From an uncultured Simplicispira sp. (GTDB taxonomy: Bacteria; Pseudomonadota; Gammaproteobacteria; Burkholderiales; Burkholderiaceae_C): 7,744 bases of DNA. The notes beneath the pieces were generated by a model. That model had not been told where the DNA came from. It did not search any database and worked only from the letters and a program-made list of their open reading frames with translations. Positions 1 through 6,876 of the stretch are shown piece by piece. Position 1 is the first letter of the stretch. Each line of letters begins with the position of its first letter. Location of the stretch: assembly GCA_903882725.1 (NCBI GenBank), contig CAIRYF010000313.1, positions 1-7,744 on the forward strand, given 5' to 3'. Made by a program: the position numbers and the translations under genes.

Positions 1-1710
1 GAGCTGCCCCTGTTTGGCGGACAGCACATCTGGAAAGCCTGCCCGGTCATCATCAACACCCTGCGCGATGCCGACCGCCTGTTTGCCACCCAGGACATCG
101 TGCACAGCTACCCGCATTGCTGGCGCCACAAGACGCCGGTGATCTACCGCGCCGCCGCGCAGTGGTTTATTCGCATGGACGAGGGCGAAGGCGTCTTCAC
201 CAGCGACAAAGCGCCCGAGACGCTGCGCCAAACCGCGCTCAAAGCCATCCAGCACACCAGCTTTTATCCAGAAAACGGCAAGGCGCGGCTGCACGACATG
301 ATTGCCAACCGGCCTGACTGGTGCATCTCGCGCCAACGCAGCTGGGGCGTGCCAATTCCGTTCTTTTTGCACAAAGACAGTGGCGAGCTGCACCCGCGCA
401 CCATGGAAATTTTGGATCAAGCGGCTGATATCGTTGAGCGTGGCGGCATCGAGGCGTGGAGCCGCGTTACGACTGAAGAAATTTTGGGCGCTCAGGATGC
501 GCCGCATTACACCAAGAGCACCGATATTTTGGAAGTGTGGTTTGACTCGGGTTCGACCTTCAGCCATGTGCTGCGCGGCTCGCACGCCGGTGCGCACCAC
601 GACAGCGGCCCCGAGGCCGACTTGTACCTGGAAGGCCACGACCAGCACCGGGGTTGGTTTCACAGCTCGCTCTTGCTGGCCTCGGCGCTGGAAGGGCGCG
701 CGCCGTACCGGGGGCTGCTGACGCACGGCTTTACGGTGGACAGCCAAGGCCGCAAGATGAGCAAGTCGCTCGGTAACGGCATCGACCCGCAAGACATCAA
801 CAAAAAGCTCGGCGCTGAAATTATCCGCCTGTGGGTGGCCGCGTCTGACTATTCAGGCGACATTGCCGGTGACGAGAAAATTTTGGCGCGCGTGGTCGAT
901 GCCTACCGGCGCATCCGCAACACGCTGCGCTTTTTGCTGGCCAACGTCAGCGACTTCGACCCGGCGCAAGACGCCGTGGCGTTTGACCAACTGTTAGAAA
1001 TCGACCGCTACGCCCTGACGCGGGCGGCGCAGTTCCAAGCCGACATCTTGGCGCACTACAAGGTGTACGAATTTCACCCCGTCGTTGCCAAGCTGCAACT
1101 GTACTGCTCGGAAGACTTGGGCGGTTTTTATCTGGATATTCTGAAAGACCGCCTCTACACCAGCGCCCCCAAAAGTTTGGCGCGGCGCAGTGCCCAAACC
1201 GCGCTGCACCAAATTACCCACGCCATGCTGCGCTGGATGGCACCGTTTTTGTCGTTCACGGCAGAAGAGGCGTGGGGCATTTTTGGCGACTCAGAATCGA
1301 TTTTTGTTGAGAAATTCTTGGCGCTGGGCCAGCCCGACGACGGCCTGCTGGCCAAGTGGAGCCGCATCCGCGCTATCCGCGACGTGGTCAACAAAGACAT
1401 TGAAACCCTGCGCGCCGAGGGCAAAGTGGGTGCGTCCTTGCAAGCCAACGTGCGGCTCATGGTGCCCCCGGAGGACTTCGCCTTGCTCGCCAGCTTGGGC
1501 GAGGATTTGAAGTTTGTCTTTATCACTTCCACTATCGAATTGATAGCTGCAAGCGCAATGCAGGTAAGCGTTACAGCCAGTTTAGATACTAAATGTGAGC
1601 GCTGCTGGCACTACCGCGCCGATGTCGGCCACGATGGCGCGCACCCGACGCTGTGTAGCCGCTGCACCAGCAATCTGTTTGGCGCTGGCGAGCAGCGGGA
1701 ACACGCTTAA
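1..1710 (+). CDS. ileS: Isoleucyl-tRNA synthetase, C-terminal 569 residues (5' end outside window)
   Basis: Cytoplasmic class I aminoacyl-tRNA synthetase that charges tRNA-Ile. The frame is open from base 1, so the gene enters from the left; the HIGH motif and most of the editing domain lie outside. In fragment numbering, residues 1-60 are the end of the CP1 editing region ([19 protein letters not shown]). The catalytic fold follows ([27 protein letters not shown]). KMSKS sits at 252-256 (bases 754-768). A helical anticodon-binding domain occupies about 290-510. The C-terminal zinc finger is CERC at 532-535 and CSRC at 552-555. All landmarks are intact and in the expected order. The linker just before the zinc finger (residues 511-529) is encoded by AT-richer DNA with ATA, GTA, TTA and ACA codons uncommon in the rest of the gene, and it matches a repeat found again at 4963-5019. 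The gene is immediately followed by lspA, the common proteobacterial order. Confidence 0.97.
   Translation, partial: ELPLFGGQHIWKACPVIINTLRDADRLFATQDIVHSYPHCWRHKTPVIYRAAAQWFIRMDEGEGVFTSDKAPETLRQTALKAIQHTSFYPENGKARLHDMIANRPDWCISRQRSWGVPIPFFLHKDSGELHPRTMEILDQAADIVERGGIEAWSRVTTEEILGAQDAPHYTKSTDILEVWFDSGSTFSHVLRGSHAGAHHDSGPEADLYLEGHDQHRGWFHSSLLLASALEGRAPYRGLLTHGFTVDSQGRKMSKSLGNGIDPQDINKKLGAEIIRLWVAASDYSGDIAGDEKILARVVDAYRRIRNTLRFLLANVSDFDPAQDAVAFDQLLEIDRYALTRAAQFQADILAHYKVYEFHPVVAKLQLYCSEDLGGFYLDILKDRLYTSAPKSLARRSAQTALHQITHAMLRWMAPFLSFTAEEAWGIFGDSESIFVEKFLALGQPDDGLLAKWSRIRAIRDVVNKDIETLRAEGKVGASLQANVRLMVPPEDFALLASLGEDLKFVFITSTIELIAASAMQVSVTASLDTKCERCWHYRADVGHDGAHPTLCSRCTSNLFGAGEQREHA
1531..1587 (+). 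repeat. Interspersed repeat copy A, in frame inside ileS
   Basis: This 57-base stretch aligns without gaps to bases 4963-5019, with 36 identities by hand count. The shared blocks are ACTAT, ATAGCTG-AAGCGC and TAAG-G-T--AGCC. The composition is AT-richer than the surrounding ileS. It encodes residues 511-529 of the IleS fragment without breaking the frame. The motif resembles a short palindromic intergenic element that I recall as abundant in Comamonadaceae genomes; that assignment is from memory. The inner hairpin seen in the other copy is degraded here. An alternative is ordinary linker coding sequence that resembles the repeat by chance. Confidence 0.55.
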
Positions 1711-2217
1711 ATGGCGCGCACCCGACCCTATGGCGAATCAAGCCACGCCAGCATCTGGCTGTGGCTGGGCTGGGCGCTGGTGATTTTGGTGGCCGATCAA
1801 GCCACCAAGATGCTGATTTTGGGCAGCTACCGCTTCGGCGATGCCACCCCCATCACGCCATTTTTTAACATCGTGCGCGCGCACAACACCGGCGCAGCGT
1901 TTTCGTTTTTGGCGCAGGCGGGCGGTTGGCAGCGCTGGTTGTTCACGGGTTTTGGCCTCGTGGCGGCGCTGTTTATTCTGTGGCAGCTGCGCGCCCATCC
2001 GGGGCAAAAGCTGTTTTCGTTTGCGCTGGCCAGCATTTTGGGTGGCGCGGTGGGCAACGTCATCGACCGGATGATGCACGGCTATGTGGTTGATTTTTTG
2101 GACTTCTATTGGGCCAGCTCGCACTTTCCGGCCTTCAACGTCGCTGACGCTGCCATCACCCTGGGCGCGGCCGGTTTGATGCTAGATGAACTGCTGCGGG
2201 TGCGGCGAAGACGCTAA
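1711..2217 (+). CDS. lspA: Lipoprotein signal peptidase (signal peptidase II)
   Basis: Inner-membrane aspartyl protease that removes the signal peptide from diacylglyceryl-prolipoproteins. The 168-residue length is normal for the family. Conserved blocks in order are VADQATK (28-33), HNTGAAFSF (58-66), [10 protein letters not shown] (111-120), YVVDFLDF (125-132) and FNVADAAIT (142-150). Asp128 (VVD) and Asp146 (VAD) correspond to the catalytic dyad of the family; Asp119 is also conserved. Four hydrophobic segments lie roughly at 14-36, 65-93, 100-118 and 145-163, with a basic C-terminal tail (RVRRRR). The ATG follows the ileS TAA with no spacer, implying co-transcription and probable translational coupling. 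No convincing terminator follows the gene. Confidence 0.97.
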   Translation: MARTRPYGESSHASIWLWLGWALVILVADQATKMLILGSYRFGDATPITPFFNIVRAHNTGAAFSFLAQAGGWQRWLFTGFGLVAALFILWQLRAHPGQKLFSFALASILGGAVGNVIDRMMHGYVVDFLDFYWASSHFPAFNVADAAITLGAAGLMLDELLRVRRRR

Positions 2218-2243
2218 TACACGTTGTGGGCCCTACCAGCCGC

Positions 2244-2250
2244 AGGAAGG
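2244..2250 (+). promoter_or_regulatory. Shine-Dalgarno AGGAAGG that leaves the next start ambiguous
   Basis: A strong purine-rich AGGAAGG lies 9 bases before an in-frame TTG at 2260 and 21 bases before the ATG at 2272. By spacing alone it would serve the TTG, giving a 551-residue product beginning with MVHF before the usual MKHLLNLL. The ATG has no good ribosome binding site of its own. Confidence 0.45.
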
Positions 2251-2271
2251 CTATAGTGTTTGGTTCATTTC

Positions 2272-3915
2272 ATGAAGCATTTACTTAATCTTTTAGCTGC
2301 TGTCGCACTGCTGGTTTGGGGCACCCAACTGGTGCGCACTGGCATCTTGCGTGTGTTTGGTGCCAGTTTGCGCCAGGTTATTTCGCGCAGTGTGCGCACT
2401 CCCTTGACGGCAGCGCTCTCGGGCGTTGGCGTGACGGCGATTGTGCAATCGAGCACCGCCACGGCACTTATCGTCTCGGCCTTTGTCGGCCAAGGCCTGA
2501 TCGCCTTGCCCGCCGCGTTGGCGGTCATGCTCGGTGCCGATGTGGGCACCAGCGTGATGGCCGTGGTGTTTTCACTCGACTTATCGTGGCTCTCGCCGCT
2601 GTTTATTTTTGCTGGGGTGGTGCTGTACGTGCCGCGCCCAGATACCTCTATCGGGCGCTTGGGGCGCGTCTTCATCGGCTTGGGGTTGATGCTGCTGGCA
2701 CTGCGCCTGATCACTGAAGCTGCCACGGTGTTGACACAATCCGATGCCGTGCGCGTGCTACTGAGCGCGCTGACCAGCGATTTGCTGCTCGAAATCACCA
2801 TGGGCGCGGTGCTGGCGCTGGTGTCTTATTCAAGTCTGGCCACAGTGCTGCTGACAGCCACGTTGGTCGGCTCGGGCGGTATTCCTATTGGCGTAGGTTT
2901 GGGCTTGGTGATTGGCGCTAATTTGGGCAGTGGCCTGCTGGCAGTGCTGACCACACTGCGCGCGAACGTGGCCACGCGCCAAGTGCCTATCGGCAACCTG
3001 ATGTTCAAAATTGCCGGTGTCATCTTGCTGGCACCGCTGATTGGGCCTTGGCTGCGCTACGTCCGTCCCTACGTGACCAACGATGTTTCGCTGATTGTCC
3101 TGTTTCATTTGGCCTTCAATACAGTGATGGGGTTTGTCTGCATTGGCCTGACCAATCCCGTTGGGAAACTTGTGGCGCGCCTGCTGCCAGCCGAAGAAAC
3201 CAGCGCCACCGACACGCGTCCGCGCCACCTTGACCCCTCGGCGTTGGCAACGCCCTCGTTGGCTATTTCCTGTGCCGAGCGTGAGGCTTTGCACCAAGCC
3301 GACATTGTTGAAACCATGCTGCAAGGCATTCACACCGTCATTCACACCGACGAGTTGCGCGTCTCAGAAGACCTGCGCGCCTTGGACGATCAGGTCGATG
3401 GTTTGTATTCGGCCATCAAGTACTACATGACCAAAATCCCGCGCGAAACGCTCGATGAGCGCGAAGGCCGACGCTGGGCCGACATCATCGGTTTCACCAT
3501 CAATATGGAACAAATCGCCGACACCATCGAGCGCGTGCTGATCGATATTGAAGAAAAAAAAATCAAGCCAAGGTTGCAATTTTCAGATCAAGGAATGCTC
3601 GAAATCAACGAGCTGCACGCCCGCCTGATGGGGAACCTGCGCTTGGCCATGAGCGTGTTTTTGAACCACAACACCAGCGAAGCCAAGCGCCTCCTCGAAG
3701 AAAAAACCCGCTTTCGTGAATTGGAGCGCGCCTACTCGGCCACGCACTTGGGGCGTTTGTCTGAGCAGTCGGTGCCCAGTATGGAAACTAGCTCGCTGCA
3801 CATCGACCTGATCGGCGATTTCCGGCGTATTAACTCGCTGCTGTGCTCGATTGCCTACCCTATTCTTGAGCAAGGCAGCGATTTGACGCCCAACCGCCTG
3901 CGCAGCTCCCCTTGA
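2272..3915 (+). CDS. Na+/Pi cotransporter family protein with C-terminal PhoU-like domain
   Basis: Integral inner-membrane protein of the Na/Pi-cotransporter (YjbB/NptA-like) type, expected to move inorganic phosphate; direction and coupling ion cannot be read from the sequence. The 547 residues begin with a hydrophobic segment (MKHLLNLLAAVALLVWGTQL). Two related membrane repeats follow. The first has QSST at 59-62 and MLGADVGTS at 86-94. The second has SYSSLAT at 185-191 and VIGANLGSG at 213-221, so the second lacks the glutamine of the classic QSS motif. FHLAFN is at 278-283. After the last membrane helix (about 275-303) comes a soluble helical region (about 335-535) with PhoU-like character, including IGDFRRINSLL at 514-524. 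I chose ATG 2272 because it opens the first hydrophobic helix; TTG 2260 is a real alternative with a better-spaced ribosome binding site. No pho regulatory genes lie nearby. Confidence 0.92.
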   Translation: MKHLLNLLAAVALLVWGTQLVRTGILRVFGASLRQVISRSVRTPLTAALSGVGVTAIVQSSTATALIVSAFVGQGLIALPAALAVMLGADVGTSVMAVVFSLDLSWLSPLFIFAGVVLYVPRPDTSIGRLGRVFIGLGLMLLALRLITEAATVLTQSDAVRVLLSALTSDLLLEITMGAVLALVSYSSLATVLLTATLVGSGGIPIGVGLGLVIGANLGSGLLAVLTTLRANVATRQVPIGNLMFKIAGVILLAPLIGPWLRYVRPYVTNDVSLIVLFHLAFNTVMGFVCIGLTNPVGKLVARLLPAEETSATDTRPRHLDPSALATPSLAISCAEREALHQADIVETMLQGIHTVIHTDELRVSEDLRALDDQVDGLYSAIKYYMTKIPRETLDEREGRRWADIIGFTINMEQIADTIERVLIDIEEKKIKPRLQFSDQGMLEINELHARLMGNLRLAMSVFLNHNTSEAKRLLEEKTRFRELERAYSATHLGRLSEQSVPSMETSSLHIDLIGDFRRINSLLCSIAYPILEQGSDLTPNRLRSSP

Positions 3916-3989
3916 GCGACCCGGTAGGCCGCCGCAAGGCTATTCAATATTGTTCAATATTACTTAAGATTTCTTAAAATTGCTCAAGG
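3910..3989. terminator. Possible bidirectional terminator region between convergent genes
   Basis: CCTTGAGC at 3910-3917 (containing the transporter's stop codon) is an exact inverted match to GCTCAAGG at 3982-3989, next to the nrdG stop codon. Two smaller inverted repeats lie inside: AATATTG-TT-CAATATT at 3945-3960 and TTAAGA-TT-TCTTAA at 3964-3977. The convergent layout suggests transcription from both sides should end here. There is no classic GC-rich stem followed by a T-run, so this is a tentative call. Confidence 0.3.
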
Positions 3990-3990
3990 T
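3941..3990. repeat. Five degenerate 10-bp tandem units, AT-rich
   Basis: Bases 3941-3990 divide into TATTCAATAT, TGTTCAATAT, TACTTAAGAT, TTCTTAAAAT and TGCTCAAGGT. All five fit TNYTYAANRT with a period of exactly 10 bases. Adjacent units pair as inverted repeats (1 with 2, 3 with 4). The array fills most of the junction between the convergent transporter and nrdG genes. The function is unknown; helically phased protein binding or DNA bending, or simple decayed tandem duplication, would all fit. Confidence 0.5.
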
Positions 3991-4685
3991 TATGCCGCCC
4001 GACGCAGTGTGAACGCGGCAAACTTGGTGCCCAATAGCGCAAGCTGATCTGGCGTCAGGTGCCAAGCCATCGTTTCTGGTGTGCGGCATTCTTGCAGCGC
4101 CCAGTGCGTCACGCCCAGTGCCGTCAAATCATCTGCCAGCGCCAGCAGCTCGGCAGTGCTAAACAGTCCGGCGTGCCAGGTGGTGCGGCATTCATAGGCG
4201 ACACCGCTGTCTAGCAGGCACCGCAGCGACTGCCAAGCTTTGGCAGCGCTGCCAGGTACGGTGGTGATGGCGTCGCAGCGCTGCTGCGGGCCTTTGATGT
4301 CCAAGCCCACCCAATCGAGCCATGGCAGCAGTGCGCTCAGGCGCTCGGGGTACATACCGCCGGTGTGCAGGGCAGTTTGAAAGCCCATGGCACGTACCTC
4401 CTGCAACGCGGCGGGCAGGGAGCCTTGCAGCGTCGGCTCGCCGCCGGAAAACACCACGCCGTCCAGCAAGCCCCGACGCTTGTTCAAAAAGGCCAGCACC
4501 TGCGGCCAATCCAGCGCCGTCGGTGCGTTGGCGTCCAACAGTTCGGGGTTATGGCAATAGCTACAGCGCCACGGGCAGCCTTGTGTGTACACCACTGCCG
4601 CCAGACGACCGGGAAAGTCGATGCTGGTCAGCGGCGTCAGGCCGCCAACGCGCAACGGAGCGGCGTTGGCCAATTCAGCGGCCAC
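3990..4685 (-). CDS. nrdG: Anaerobic ribonucleotide reductase activating protein (radical SAM)
   Basis: Radical S-adenosylmethionine activase that installs the glycyl radical on class III ribonucleotide reductase, acting in the cytoplasm under anaerobic conditions. From the chosen start the product is 231 residues. The 4Fe-4S motif is CPWRCSYC with Cys37, Cys41 and Cys44 (Cx3Cx2C), followed by HNP. SGGEPT at 80-85 is the SAM-binding glycine motif. LTPLTSIDFPGRLAAVVY at 16-33 is the typical N-terminal strand of this family. I chose the GTG at 4685, which overlaps the end of the glycyl-radical ORF by 11 bases; TTG codons at 4673 or 4751 also open the frame, and none has a strong ribosome binding site. 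The overlap implies translational coupling with the upstream small ORF. The activase must here recognise a glycine carried on a separate polypeptide. Confidence 0.95.
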   Translation of the reverse strand: MAAELANAAPLRVGGLTPLTSIDFPGRLAAVVYTQGCPWRCSYCHNPELLDANAPTALDWPQVLAFLNKRRGLLDGVVFSGGEPTLQGSLPAALQEVRAMGFQTALHTGGMYPERLSALLPWLDWVGLDIKGPQQRCDAITTVPGSAAKAWQSLRCLLDSGVAYECRTTWHAGLFSTAELLALADDLTALGVTHWALQECRTPETMAWHLTPDQLALLGTKFAAFTLRRAA

Positions 4686-4881
4686 CGGGCGTTTCAGCAA
4701 AAAACTGGCGCTCGCGATGCTCGCCTTGTTTGCCGATATTGAAGCTGGCAACCGGACGGTGGTAGCCCATCACGCGCGTCCAGACTTCACAGGGTTGGCG
4801 CTCGGCGTCGGTCAGTTGCACAGTGGCCAAAGTGCTGACAGTGGTTAGGGCGGTTTGTTCGGCAGCAGAAAAATGGCTCAT
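4675..4881 (-). CDS. Separate glycyl-radical domain of class III ribonucleotide reductase (split NrdD C-terminus)
   Basis: A 68-residue protein whose residues 31-61 read like the extreme C-terminus of NrdD: CEVWTRVMGY, then HRPVASFNIGKQGEHRERQFF. R36-V-M-G39-Y40 fits the RVxGY glycyl-radical motif of class III reductases, making Gly39 the predicted radical site. Residues 1-29 look like a variable linker. It starts at ATG with a purine-rich GAGAGAGA at 4893-4886 on the minus strand as its probable ribosome binding site. It lies in the same frame as the large nrdD ORF, but five in-frame stops separate them, so a single readthrough event could not join the two. Its 3' end overlaps nrdG. The conserved core and the absence of this motif from the large subunit argue that it is expressed and needed. 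The main alternative is a remnant of a nrdD gene broken in this strain. Confidence 0.85.
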   Translation of the reverse strand: MSHFSAAEQTALTTVSTLATVQLTDAERQPCEVWTRVMGYHRPVASFNIGKQGEHRERQFFAETPGGR

Positions 4882-4901
4882 AAGATCTCTCTCTCAGGGT
4901 T

Positions 4902-4921
4902 AAAAAACGGCGGAAATGCCG
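4902..4921 (-). terminator. Weak terminator- or attenuator-like hairpin upstream of the glycyl-radical ORF
   Basis: Read on the minus strand, CGGC, a 6-base loop, GCCG and then six T form a short hairpin plus U-tract. It lies about 20 bases before the ATG of the small ORF. The stem has only four GC pairs, so it would be weak, perhaps a partial attenuator between nrdD and the two downstream genes. Confidence 0.25.
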
Positions 4922-4962
4922 GGGTTGGGGACATACAAAGACGCTGCAAAAGATGCCGTACA

Positions 4963-5019
4963 ACTATTAAATCAATAGCTGTAAGCGCTTATTACATAAG
5001 GGCTGTAGCCCTATTTGAC
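4963..5019. repeat. Interspersed repeat copy B, between nrdD and the glycyl-radical ORF
   Basis: Ungapped match to 1531-1587 (36 of 57 identities by hand count). This copy keeps a clear inner hairpin: AGCGCTTAT at 4984-4992, loop TAC, ATAAGGGCT at 4996-5004, eight of nine pairs. GGGC-TGTA-GCCC at 5000-5011 offers a second, competing hairpin. It begins seven bases beyond the nrdD stop codon and contributes two further in-frame stops (5013-5011 and 4974-4972). It resembles a Comamonadaceae intergenic repeat by recollection. As RNA it could stabilise the nrdD 3' end or set the ratio of nrdD to downstream expression. Confidence 0.6.
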
Positions 5020-5025
5020 TGTCAT

Positions 5026-6816
5026 TCAGGCAGCTGGAGCCACCGCACTGCCCGCCAGCGCTGCGCACTTGGCGGCCAAGCGCTCGCCGTCGCAGGTGGG
5101 GCAAAACGGGTGTTCACCGGCCAAATAGCCGTGCGTGGGGCAGATGGAAAACGTCGGCGTGATGGTGATGTAGGGCAGGCGAAAGCGTGTCAGCGCACGC
5201 TTGACCAGGTCGCGGCAAGCAGCGCCGCTGGACAGGCGCTCGCCCATGTACAGGTGCAGCACCGTGCCGCCGGTATATTTGGACTGCAGCACCTCTTGGC
5301 GTTCCAGCGCCTCAAACGGGTCGTCGGTAAAGCCCACGGGCAGTTGCGACGAGTTGGTGTAGTAGGGCTGCGCGGCGCTGCCTGCTTGCAAGATGTCCGG
5401 CCAGCGTTTTTTGTCTTCTTTGGCAAAGCGGTAGGTGGTGCCTTCGGCTGGCGTGGCCTCCAGGTTGTAGAGATGGCCGGTGGCTTCTTGAAACTGTGTC
5501 ATGCGCTGGCGCACGTGGTCGAGCAGGCGCACGGCAAGCTGGTGCCCCCAGTCGGTGGTGATGTCGTGCTGGTCGGCGCTGAAATTGCGCACCATCTCGT
5601 TGATGCCATTGACCCCCAGCGTCGAGAAATGGTTGCGCAGCGTGCCCAGATAGCGCTTGGTGTACGGAAACAAGCCCTCGTCCATCAGCTGCTGGATCAG
5701 CTGGCGCTTGGTTTCCAGGCTTTGCTGGCCCAGCTCTAGTAGGCGATCGAGCGCGGCCAGCAGAGCGGCTTCGTCGCCCGCGTGCAAATAGCCCAGGCGC
5801 GCGCAGTTGATGGTGACCACGCCCAGGCTGCCGGTTTGTTCAGCGCTGCCAAACAGGCCGTTGCCGCGCTTCAAGAGTTCGCGCAAATCCAGCTGCAAAC
5901 GGCAGCACATCGAGCGCACCATGTTCGGCTCCAGCTCGGAGTTGATGAAGTTCTGAAAATACGGCAGGCCGTACTTGGCCGTCATGTCAAACAGGCGCTG
6001 CGCGTTCTCGCTCTCCCAAGGAAAATCTTTGGTGATGTTGTAGGTGGGAATTGGGAAGGTGAACACACGGCCCTTGACGTCGCCTGCCGTCATCACGTCG
6101 ATGTAGGCGCGGTTGATGGTGTCCATCTCGGCCTGCAAATCGCCGTAGCAAAACGGCAGCTCTTTGCCGGCAATCACTGGCACCTGCGTGCGCAAATCCT
6201 CGGGGCAGACCCAGTCAAAGGTCAGGTTGGTGAACGGCGTCTGCGTGCCCCAGCGCGAGGGCACGTTCAGGTTGTAGACCAGTTCCTGGATGCACTGGCG
6301 CACTTGGGCGTAGTCCATGGCGTCCACCCGCACATACGGTGCCATGTAGGTATCAAACGACGAGAACGCCTGCGCGCCCGCCCATTCGTTTTGCAGCGTG
6401 CCCAAAAAGTTGACGATTTGCCCGACTGCCGACGACATATGCTTGGGCGGCCCGGCTTCGACCTTGCCGGGCACGCCGTTCAGGCCTTCATTGAGCAGCG
6501 TGCGCAGCGACCAACCAGCACAGTAGCCGCAGAGCATATCGAGATCGTGGATATGCAAGTCGCCGCTGCGGTGCGCCGCGCTAATCTCGGGCGTGTAGAC
6601 GTGCGACAGCCAATAATTGGCTGTGACTTTGCCTGCCACGTTCAAAATCAGTCCGCCAAGCGAATAGCCTTGGTTGGCGTTGGCATTGACGCGCCAGTCA
6701 GCACGTGTGAGGTACTCGTTGATGGAAGATTCGACATTGACCAGCGTATGGTGCGGCGTTTGTGTGGTGGCGTCAAAGACAGGTGCAGGGGCAGGGGGGC
6801 TGGAAATATTGGACAT
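5026..6816 (-). CDS. nrdD: Class III anaerobic ribonucleoside-triphosphate reductase, large polypeptide without glycyl-radical motif
   Basis: Cytoplasmic oxygen-sensitive reductase converting ribonucleotides to deoxyribonucleotides. The product is 596 residues from ATG 6816; an in-frame TTG at 6837 would add seven. The N-terminus goes almost directly into the catalytic barrel, with no ATP-cone. HIHDLDMLCGYCAGWSLRTL (88-107) carries Cys96 and Cys99 near the conserved active-site Cys of formate-using enzymes. SMCCRLQLD (302-310), with Cys304 and Cys305, holds the likely thiyl-radical cysteine. A CPTH/CPTC zinc site (Cys559, His562, Cys572, Cys575) lies close to the end. In whole NrdD proteins a glycyl-radical loop follows this zinc site; here the chain ends in an alanine-rich tail instead. 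That loop is encoded by the separate ORF at 4881-4675. Composition resembles the Bdellovibrio-type NrdD family, from memory. Two NrdR-like boxes lie upstream. Confidence 0.95.
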   Translation of the reverse strand: MSNISSPPAPAPVFDATTQTPHHTLVNVESSINEYLTRADWRVNANANQGYSLGGLILNVAGKVTANYWLSHVYTPEISAAHRSGDLHIHDLDMLCGYCAGWSLRTLLNEGLNGVPGKVEAGPPKHMSSAVGQIVNFLGTLQNEWAGAQAFSSFDTYMAPYVRVDAMDYAQVRQCIQELVYNLNVPSRWGTQTPFTNLTFDWVCPEDLRTQVPVIAGKELPFCYGDLQAEMDTINRAYIDVMTAGDVKGRVFTFPIPTYNITKDFPWESENAQRLFDMTAKYGLPYFQNFINSELEPNMVRSMCCRLQLDLRELLKRGNGLFGSAEQTGSLGVVTINCARLGYLHAGDEAALLAALDRLLELGQQSLETKRQLIQQLMDEGLFPYTKRYLGTLRNHFSTLGVNGINEMVRNFSADQHDITTDWGHQLAVRLLDHVRQRMTQFQEATGHLYNLEATPAEGTTYRFAKEDKKRWPDILQAGSAAQPYYTNSSQLPVGFTDDPFEALERQEVLQSKYTGGTVLHLYMGERLSSGAACRDLVKRALTRFRLPYITITPTFSICPTHGYLAGEHPFCPTCDGERLAAKCAALAGSAVAPAA

Positions 6817-6844
6817 AGATGTTTGAAAAGACAGCAAGGTATGA

Positions 6845-6860
6845 GCACTACCTATGGTGT
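6845..6860 (-). promoter_or_regulatory. NrdR box, proximal
   Basis: On the minus strand this reads ACACCATAGGTAGTGC, matching 12 of 16 positions of the NrdR-box consensus ACACTATATATAGTGT. It lies 28 bases before the nrdD ATG. NrdR is the dATP/ATP-sensing zinc-finger and ATP-cone repressor of ribonucleotide reductase genes. Confidence 0.85.
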
Positions 6861-6876
6861 CTACGATACATCCAAA

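Noticed and set aside
1155..1532. Minus-strand open frame opposite ileS
   Set aside because: It is a shadow of ileS; ileS landmarks are intact on the plus strand over the whole interval.
3554..3562. Run of nine A within the transporter gene as a possible slippage or frameshift site
   Set aside because: The frame continues intact through it (IEEKKIKP) into the PhoU-like region, and no useful alternative-frame product follows.
2239..3943. Similar GCCGCNGNAAGGCTAT-like strings on both sides of the transporter gene (near 2239 and 3929)
   Set aside because: They only match over the last 8 bases without gaps, and the first is the ribosome binding site region; too short to call a flanking repeat.
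4882..5025. Readthrough or a single frameshift joining nrdD to the glycyl-radical ORF
   Set aside because: Both ORFs share one frame, but there are five in-frame stops (5028, 5013, 4974, 4902 and 4896 as first bases on the minus strand); one recoding or sequencing error could not connect them.
4855..5739. Open frame of 294 codons on the plus strand over the nrdD 3' end and the intergenic repeat
   Set aside because: It crosses the repeat and the antisense of nrdD, and its sequence shows no recognisable domain.
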